Below, piece by piece: positions 51,570 through 56,956 of a stretch of DNA of 56,956 nucleotides (positions within the stretch are counted from its first letter, which is position 1; each line of letters begins with the position of its first letter). The stretch comes from DASPJL01 sp035628645 (GTDB taxonomy: Bacteria > Bacteroidota > Bacteroidia > Cytophagales > Cyclobacteriaceae), in the NCBI GenBank assembly GCA_035628645.1, contig DASPJL010000005.1, forward strand, positions 1-56,956. Reading direction: 5' to 3'. Below the pieces are notes generated by a model. That model ran no database searches. It was given only the letters and a program-made list of their open reading frames with translations, and was not told the DNA's origin. The translations under genes and the position numbers were made by a program.

Positions 51570-53903
51570 CTATTCTGCCATCATAATTTTATGTAATTGT
51601 ACTTTGTTTTGATCTGATATCTTTATAAAATATAGCCCTCTTATCAGCCCGGGGTTTTCTATATTAAAAGTTTTATTCTCGCCGGTTTTCATATTTCCTT
51701 CATACACAGAATGAATTGTCTGCCCCTTAGCATCAAGTAATTGCAACTTCACACTTCCTTCATTCTGAGCAGTATAGTTGATTGAGACATGGTTAGAAAA
51801 AGGGTTAGGATATACCAATATTTCGCCCTTGCTTTCATTTGACCCTGGCAGCGAAATGCGGGCGCCAGTACCAAGGGAACCTGGTACAAGATCCAGTCTC
51901 CATCTTTGCGCATCAGAACCATTGTCTGTCCATTGCTGAACATTTGCGCCCGGAGCTGAACTGCCGTTGGATACATCCAGGCATTTATTGGTATTTCTAT
52001 GGGTAAGTTTGAAGTAACCTCCGCCAGTATGGCTCAATATCCAACGTTGAGCATCACCGCCAATATCATTGTACTGAATTACATCAGCGCCATCTGCATT
52101 GCTGTTGCTGACAGCATCCAACACCTGAGTAGTGCCACGGTGAGTAAGCTTATAAGAGCCTCCTTCCTGAAGAGTAATTATCCATTTCTGTGGGTCCCCG
52201 CCCAAGTCAAACCATTGGGCAACATTGGCACCCGGAGCAGTGCTTCCGCCGGCAACATCCAATACTTGATTGGTTCCTTTGTGAGTGAGTTTATAAGTTC
52301 CGCCGTTGATGACCGGAACGTCTGTTAAGACAAGGGACCATCGCTGGGCATCATCACCGTTGTCGGTCCATACTATTACATCCGTACCGGGAGCAGAATT
52401 GTTATTCACCACATCTAAGCAATTATTGGTTCCTTTATGAATCAATTTAAAAAAGCCTCCTCCCGTGGGCTCTATCTTCCATCGCTGCGCATCACCATTT
52501 AAGTCCTGCCATTGCTGAACGTTAGTTCCAGGGGTATGGCTATTTGCATCAACATCCAACACCTGATTTGTCCCCTGGTGAGTAAGCTTAAAATAGCCAT
52601 CGGATTGTAAGGTGATAACCCATCTTTGAGCGGTGGAACCATTGTCAGTGTACTGCTGAACATTGGCGCCACTGGCAGCGCTGTTGGAAGCCACATCTAA
52701 ACATTGATTCGTTCCTTTGTGGACCAGCTTATAGACGCCGCCTGAAACAATAAGATTGGACCCTGGCCCTCCTGAAATTGTTCCGAACTTTACCTGAACG
52801 TTACTTCCACCGGATGACTTGTTAAGGGAAGTAACTGCTGCTATTTCATTTGCACCTGTTTCATATAAGGATGACCATCTCAGGTCTGGCCATGTTGCTG
52901 CTCCCCAAGGCTTGTTTCCATTGTACCACGTAGCGCCATAGTTGTCGCTAATACTGATGTTCCCATTGTTTGAGGTCAGCAATAATCTTCCCGAGCTGGC
53001 AGATAATACATAAGGGGCACCGTTTTGTCCGGGAAGGTGCGTACCCAGTCCTTGTGCCCAGTTTATTCCGTCATTTGAAATTTTATAATATATTTCGCAG
53101 TTATGCGGGCCACATACTTCATAGGCTACAATCCATCTACCATCCAGCATTTTTGTCCAAACGGGCATACCTGGCCTTGCTGCTGTCTCAGCAGGTTCCC
53201 AGGCAACGAATATTTCATTTCCCCAGGTAGCGCCGCCATTGGAAGAAATTTTTTCTGAAATGATTTGACTGTAGCCAGGATTTTCGGTTACATGTTTTTC
53301 ATTCGCATACATTACGGCCAATCTTCCATCATCCAGAATATTAAAGTGAGGTTCATACATTCCTTGTGCACCAATGGTTCCTGCTGCACCTTCTTTTGCA
53401 TCTATGGTACTTAAATAAGTCCATGAAACGCCCGAATCTGTACTTCTGTAGACAGGAAGACGGAAAGAAGTAGCCCAAATTACGGACCTGCAACTCATTA
53501 AAATACTTCCATCGGGCATTAACTGCATTTGTCCGTTGTCCACTTCCCTGCCCGACTCAGATATCATGGAAATTGGTGTCCAGGAACGTCCATTGTCTGT
53601 ACTTCTTGAGATCTGAAGATCCAATCCTGGCAGAGTGGTATTGTTTATGGTTACTACCGATAGCCAGTCTCCGTTGGTTAATTTTAACATTCGCCCATAT
53701 TCTGTATTTCCTGGAGTGTCATTAATGACAGAAGGAGCGCTCCACGTCTGGGCAAAAGTAAATTGTACGAAAAGCGACAAAATCAGGAACAGCATCAACG
53801 AGAAACTGCTTCTATGATTTTTACAGCCTTTCAAAATGCAAAAGATTTTAGTGCTTTCAGCAGGAAATAGTTTCCTGATAAGGGTTAATTTTAAATTTAG
53901 CAT
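51570..53903 (-). CDS. BNR/Asp-box glycosidase with six ricin-type repeats and T9SS type A domain
   Basis: A 777-residue secreted enzyme. After a long signal region (about residues 37-52) a six-bladed-propeller domain covers about 53-380, with Asp-box motifs such as STDNGRSW, STDSGVSW, SSNGGATW and SDNYGATW. Residues 385-690 contain six ricin-B-like repeats of about 45 residues (forms of GGTYKLTHKGTNQVLDV with QRW), likely two beta-trefoil CBM13 modules. Residues about 700-777 are a T9SS type A sorting domain (VYPNPFSNHVSI). The FRIP motif of GH33 sialidases is not visible, so a GH93-type exo-arabinanase is at least as plausible given the GH127 partner. It sits between sigma and fecR. Confidence 0.85.
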   Translation of the reverse strand: MLNLKLTLIRKLFPAESTKIFCILKGCKNHRSSFSLMLFLILSLFVQFTFAQTWSAPSVINDTPGNTEYGRMLKLTNGDWLSVVTINNTTLPGLDLQISRSTDNGRSWTPISMISESGREVDNGQMQLMPDGSILMSCRSVIWATSFRLPVYRSTDSGVSWTYLSTIDAKEGAAGTIGAQGMYEPHFNILDDGRLAVMYANEKHVTENPGYSQIISEKISSNGGATWGNEIFVAWEPAETAARPGMPVWTKMLDGRWIVAYEVCGPHNCEIYYKISNDGINWAQGLGTHLPGQNGAPYVLSASSGRLLLTSNNGNISISDNYGATWYNGNKPWGAATWPDLRWSSLYETGANEIAAVTSLNKSSGGSNVQVKFGTISGGPGSNLIVSGGVYKLVHKGTNQCLDVASNSAASGANVQQYTDNGSTAQRWVITLQSDGYFKLTHQGTNQVLDVDANSHTPGTNVQQWQDLNGDAQRWKIEPTGGGFFKLIHKGTNNCLDVVNNNSAPGTDVIVWTDNGDDAQRWSLVLTDVPVINGGTYKLTHKGTNQVLDVAGGSTAPGANVAQWFDLGGDPQKWIITLQEGGSYKLTHRGTTQVLDAVSNSNADGADVIQYNDIGGDAQRWILSHTGGGYFKLTHRNTNKCLDVSNGSSAPGANVQQWTDNGSDAQRWRLDLVPGSLGTGARISLPGSNESKGEILVYPNPFSNHVSINYTAQNEGSVKLQLLDAKGQTIHSVYEGNMKTGENKTFNIENPGLIRGLYFIKISDQNKVQLHKIMMAE

Positions 53904-54063
53904 ATAGTAAATGTTTAGAATTATGCTTAAGGATTAGGAATTGCACACTTTTACATCATCACCTATTCATCGATTATTCTTTAAGTAAATTTGTAAACAG
54001 AGTAAAAGCCCATTCAAAATGACCGCACCATGCTCAAGTGAACAAATTCAGCAGGTCTTCACT

Positions 54064-54111
54064 TTAATGATTAATAAGCTTCTCTAATAATATTTTTCTA
54101 TCTGATTTTAA
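54064..54111 (-). pseudogene. Relic of the fecR 5' end
   Basis: Reading the minus strand from 54111 gives KSDRKILLEKLINH and then a stop, matching the first residues of the intact fecR (KSDRKKILLEKLINY). The start codon is changed to TTA and the frame ends after 15 codons. It marks the duplicated piece of fecR on the far side of the BNR glycosidase gene. Confidence 0.8.
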
Positions 54112-54236
54112 GCTGCTTAAGTTTTTATTATTACAAAATCTGAAAACAGAAGGGACTATTTTATTAAAAAAAATTCCATTTTATTTTTAATTGCGTGAGG
54201 AAACGAAGGTTGTCAATGAGGACACTGACGATAGCA
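54067..54236. repeat. Duplicated block, copy B: fecR relic and upstream region
   Basis: This stretch is the diverged copy of 51258-51410, including ATTAATAAGCTT, ACAGAAGGGACTATTTTATT and TGAGGACACTGACGATAGCA. A further weak repeat of the last word, TGAAGACATTGACGTTGGCA, lies at 54293-54312. Copies A and B thus frame the 2.3-kb BNR glycosidase gene. Confidence 0.85.
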
Positions 54237-54391
54237 AAAGTTCAAAAGATAGTTGAGGTCACGGGATAATAATGGCATCAAATTACCGCCAGTGAAGACA
54301 TTGACGTTGGCATAAATAGATAGGACAATGGAGATTAAATGTCGTATTCACGTTTATAAAACAAAATCTTGTCAACCAGAAACAGATAGTC

Positions 54392-54994
54392 TTAAAAAAA
54401 GACTGCTTTTATTACGACAAGAACAACCATCAGCTTATCCGTATACAAGGACAGTTGTTTTTTCAGGTTGGCCATAGCAATCATCATATAATTTTTAACA
54501 GTTCCCTTGGAGAGATTTAAGGCATCAGAAATTTCAGCGTGGGTAAGACCTTCTATTCTGCACATTCTAAAAACCGTTTGTTGCTGTGGAGGCAGCTTTT
54601 CAATAGCCTGTTTCAACAATCGGTCGGTTTCAGTGTGCAATAAGAAATTCTCAGCGTTGTTATTAAACTTTTCAACCTGGTCAAGGTATTGCTTCTTCAA
54701 CTTAAGATCGACGGAAGCTTTTTTAATAAAATTTATGGAAGCGTTCTTGGTAATTCTATATACATAACCGCCAAATGCGAGGTCACTATTTATGTTTTCC
54801 CTGTCAAACCATATTTTCAGAAAAACATCGTGCACTATCTCTTCCGCCCACTCCTCTGATTTTGTGATCCTATAGCAGAAAGTATAAAGTATATTTTTAT
54901 ACTTATCGTATAACTGTTTAAAGGCTAGTTCATCACCCAAAATTAGTTTTTGGACTACCGCCTTTTCGTCGTTGGCTATAGTTCTGGTAATCAT
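54392..54994 (-). CDS. ECF RNA polymerase sigma factor of Bacteroidota FecI-like type
   Basis: A 200-residue ECF sigma factor. Region 2 is at about residues 20-85 (AFKQLYDKYKNILYTFCYRI, EEIVHDVFLKIW), and region 4 at about 130-180 (LPPQQQTVFRMCRIEGLTHA, ISDALNLSKGTVKNYM). It should direct transcription of the SusCD locus when FecR releases it. Usually sigma and fecR are adjacent; here they are separated by the BNR glycosidase gene, although duplicated upstream DNA shows they were once closer. Confidence 0.93.
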   Translation of the reverse strand: MITRTIANDEKAVVQKLILGDELAFKQLYDKYKNILYTFCYRITKSEEWAEEIVHDVFLKIWFDRENINSDLAFGGYVYRITKNASINFIKKASVDLKLKKQYLDQVEKFNNNAENFLLHTETDRLLKQAIEKLPPQQQTVFRMCRIEGLTHAEISDALNLSKGTVKNYMMIAMANLKKQLSLYTDKLMVVLVVIKAVFF

Positions 54995-55051
54995 AATAGG
55001 GTTAATTTTAAAAATTAATCTAAGCTAAACGCTTTCTTAAAAAAAAACAAG

Positions 55052-55076
55052 TGTCAAACTGACATTTTTTTAAAGT
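55052..55076. promoter_or_regulatory. Candidate control motif in the sigma/Nudix divergent region
   Basis: TGTCAAACTGACA (55052-55064) is an interrupted palindrome followed by TTTTTTTAAAGT. On the minus strand ACTTTAAAAAAATGTCA precedes the sigma gene, and nearly the same word (ACTTTAAAAATAAATGTCA) precedes fecR at 51369-51387. It could be the ECF promoter or an operator of the neighbouring Nudix-type regulator. No measured data support either. Confidence 0.4.
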
Positions 55077-55152
55077 AATTGTTTATTTTGTGTTTTTGTT
55101 TTAAAATGCCGCTTAAATTCATTACCAACTACCCACTTAAAGACCTTCTAAA

Positions 55153-55890
55153 ATGAGATATTCCGGACAAGCGAGAGTCCTTGTAGCAATTGATTGTATA
55201 ATTTTTGGATTTGATGGAGAAAACCTGAAATTACTTTTAATGAAAAGAGGAATAGAGCCAGAAAAGAAAAAATGGAGTTTACTCGGAGGATTTATCCAAC
55301 CAAAAGAGAGCCTTGATGAAGCTGCCAACAGAATTTTGAAGAAGCTTACCGGATTGGAAAATGTATACATGGAACAATTGTATGCGTTTGGAGCGGCTTT
55401 CAGAGATCCGGTGGAAAGAACAGTCTCCGTAGCTTATACGGCACTCATAGACATCCATAAATATGAAAGGCAACTGATTGATAATTACCAGGCTGAATGG
55501 TTTTTAGTTAATCATCTACCCTCGCTGATCTTTGACCACAATGAAATGGTGGAAGTGGCCAAACAGCGCCTAAAATACAAAGCATCCTCCCACCCCATTC
55601 TATTCGAACTATTACCTGAAAAATTTACGATCCCTAAACTCCAGAACCTTTTTGAAGGAGTGTTTGAAACGTCTTTGGACAACAGGAATTTTAGCCGCAA
55701 GATATTATCGACAGGCTTACTTGTAAAGCAAGCGGAAAAAGACAAGGAAAAATCGAAAAAAGGGGCATTTTTTTATAAACTGAATAAAGAGAAATACCAG
55801 GAAAACTTTCAGGCATTTCTCAATTTTTTACCCAGATCAGAGAATTTAAATGCTACAGTGGAACTGCCTAAATATAAAGTAGCAGATTGA
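55153..55890 (+). CDS. Nudix-fold transcriptional regulator, AraR/NrtR-like
   Basis: A 245-residue protein with a Nudix domain at about residues 8-140 and a C-terminal winged-helix region at about 150-230 (LPEKFTIPKLQNLFEGVFET, NRNFSRKILSTGLL). The Nudix box begins as in the consensus (GFIQPKE, Gly46-Glu52, Arg60) but the catalytic glutamates are replaced: Ile61, Lys64 and Leu65 instead of Glu, so hydrolysis is unlikely. This is what is known of AraR, the Nudix-type L-arabinose regulator of Bacteroides, and of NrtR. The gene is divergent from the sigma factor of an arabinose-related locus, which supports an AraR-like role. Confidence 0.85.
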   Translation: MRYSGQARVLVAIDCIIFGFDGENLKLLLMKRGIEPEKKKWSLLGGFIQPKESLDEAANRILKKLTGLENVYMEQLYAFGAAFRDPVERTVSVAYTALIDIHKYERQLIDNYQAEWFLVNHLPSLIFDHNEMVEVAKQRLKYKASSHPILFELLPEKFTIPKLQNLFEGVFETSLDNRNFSRKILSTGLLVKQAEKDKEKSKKGAFFYKLNKEKYQENFQAFLNFLPRSENLNATVELPKYKVAD

Positions 55891-56144
55891 TTTTGTCTCC
55901 AAAGATTATAAAACGCTGTCTAAACTTCCATAAAACTATTCTCACATTTTACCAATTTATTAAGCAGAATTTGCAATCAAATTTCGAAGCAGACGAGGTG
56001 GTTTTACTCAAACCGAATAATAGTAGATCACCTACAAATTACCTTTCGGTCCTCCTCCTGGTCAAAAATTTCATGGTTATTTGTAAAAAAGGTGTTGCTG
56101 GATAAGATTAATTACAAAATGTTTAATTTCCTGAAATTTCAATC
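55891..56144. other. Intergenic region before the partial TonB-type gene
   Basis: About 250 bases without a supported gene. A 72-codon plus-strand ORF (55887-56105) has no family resemblance and overlaps the regulator stop, so it is left out. It should contain the promoter of the next gene. Confidence 0.5.
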
Positions 56145-56956
56145 GTGGAAATAAAAAAAGTATTATGGATCCTTGGTCTGTTTTTATTCATTAAAAACAT
56201 TTCGCTGGGTCAATCAGTATCCGTAAAAGGATCTTTAAAGGACAGTATAAATAGTTCTCCATTAATGGGAGCAACTGTTATACTTTCAAGTATTAAAGAT
56301 TCCACTCAATGGATGGGTGCGGTGACAGATGCAGAAGGATTGTTTTACTTTAGGAATGTCTCAAAGGGTAAATACACACTCAAGGCATCATACATCAGTC
56401 ATAATCCCTTAACCAATTTTATAAATGTAGATCAGGAAAATGTGGACCTTGGAACACTCAAAATGTCCGAATCTATTGCCAGTCTCGAAGGTGTGACTGT
56501 AGAGGGAAAAATGCAAAGGGTACAAATTCTGGGTGACTCCCTTCAGTTTAATGCCGAGGCTTTTAAAACAAATCCTGACGCCAATGTTGAGGACCTGGTG
56601 ACGAAAATGCCGGGGATTACTTCGCAAGACGGAGAATTAAAAGTCAACGGTGAAAAGGTGCAGCAAATCCTTGTAGATGGGAAACCGTTTTTTGGCGAGG
56701 ATCCAAATATGGCCCTCAAAAATTTACCCGCACAGGTAGTGGACAAAATTCAGGTATTTGACAGACAAAGCGAGCAGTCCCAGTTTACCGGTTTTGACGA
56801 CGGAGAAACGTTGAAAACCATAAACATTGTAACCCGTCCCGGGATGAACAATGGAGTATTCGGGAAACTGTATGGAGGATATGGATCTGATGACAGGTAT
56901 ACAGCCGGAGGAAATATAAATTCATTCAAGGGAGACAGGAGAATATCCATCGTAGG
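56145..56956 (+). CDS. TonB-dependent receptor-like outer-membrane protein, 3' part missing
   Basis: The gene is open to the right edge; about 270 residues are visible. I start it at the GTG at 56145 because an in-frame stop lies 21 bases upstream. The signal peptide is KKVLWILGLFLFIKNISLGQ. A carboxypeptidase-like regulatory domain follows (VKGSLKDSINSSPLMGATVI, KGKYTLKASYISH), then a plug-like region (NVEDLVTKMPGI, VLVDGKPFFGED-like ILVDGKPFFGEDP, FDDGETLKTINIVTRPG). This layout fits the OMP_b-brl_3-type TonB-dependent receptor relatives. It is adjacent to the AraR-like gene but on the same strand with its own gap, so cotranscription is uncertain. Confidence 0.85.
   Translation, partial: MEIKKVLWILGLFLFIKNISLGQSVSVKGSLKDSINSSPLMGATVILSSIKDSTQWMGAVTDAEGLFYFRNVSKGKYTLKASYISHNPLTNFINVDQENVDLGTLKMSESIASLEGVTVEGKMQRVQILGDSLQFNAEAFKTNPDANVEDLVTKMPGITSQDGELKVNGEKVQQILVDGKPFFGEDPNMALKNLPAQVVDKIQVFDRQSEQSQFTGFDDGETLKTINIVTRPGMNNGVFGKLYGGYGSDDRYTAGGNINSFKGDRRISIV

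Noticed and set aside
51570..53903. Calling the BNR enzyme a sialidase (GH33)
   Set aside because: The Asp-boxes are there, but the FRIP motif is not visible and the locus points to arabinose, so the substrate was left open.
55887..56105. 72-codon ORF after the Nudix regulator
   Set aside because: Overlaps the regulator stop and has no recognisable domain.

Overview
The window comes from the chromosome of an AT-rich Bacteroidota, most likely a polysaccharide-degrading member of the Cytophagales. The evidence is a SusC/SusD pair run by an ECF sigma factor and a FecR anti-sigma factor, several proteins with type IX secretion (T9SS) sorting domains, a PorP/SprF protein, a candidate promoter of the Bacteroidota TTG/TAnnTTTG type, and families of short palindromic intergenic repeats. 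I saw no rRNA, tRNA, CRISPR array or intact insertion sequence. The genus cannot be fixed from this sequence alone.

Layout. Positions 1-9156 hold mostly solitary housekeeping and accessory genes: a partial Fsr-like MFS exporter, a WG-repeat protein, a metallo-beta-lactamase-fold hydrolase, a GH5 glycanase with a CBM6-like module, a SanA/YdcF-type protein, a lipoprotein, and a DUF1801 plus VOC gene pair. A SulP anion transporter follows at 9553-11094. A PadR regulator then precedes a 995-residue PspC membrane protein that carries an embedded CBM6-like module. After a Dph6-like ATPase comes a T9SS pair (15744-22395): a PorP/SprF protein with a SPOR tail, and a 1761-residue secreted hydrolase with 15 PKD/K319L-like repeats and a type B sorting domain.

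Positions 22696-32694 form one minus-strand exopolysaccharide cluster. It is headed by a stand-alone receiver and a degenerate receiver fused to a sugar-phosphate transferase. Two GT2 enzymes, AsnB, two methyltransferases and a GT4 follow, and the cluster ends in a second secreted hydrolase related to the T9SS-borne one. Positions 32695-39283 are repeat-rich. They contain a lone receiver, a T9SS surface protein with a 9-G tract, an RMD1-family protein, and msrA with a frameshifted signal peptide.

Positions 39284-54994 form a polysaccharide utilisation locus on the minus strand: sigma factor, BNR/ricin-type glycosidase, FecR, SusC, SusD, DUF3823, GH127 and a DUF4965 protein. A divergent Nudix-type regulator resembling AraR (55153-55890) and the GH127 enzyme both point to an arabinose-containing substrate. 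The glycosidase gene sits between two diverged copies of the region upstream of fecR, so it looks like a later insertion between sigma and anti-sigma. A partial TonB-dependent receptor-like gene runs off the right edge.

The less ordinary candidates are the PspC-CBM6 protein, the receiver-sugar transferase fusion, the type B hydrolase with its PorP-SPOR partner, the duplicated sigma/fecR control region, and the msrA leader frameshift.
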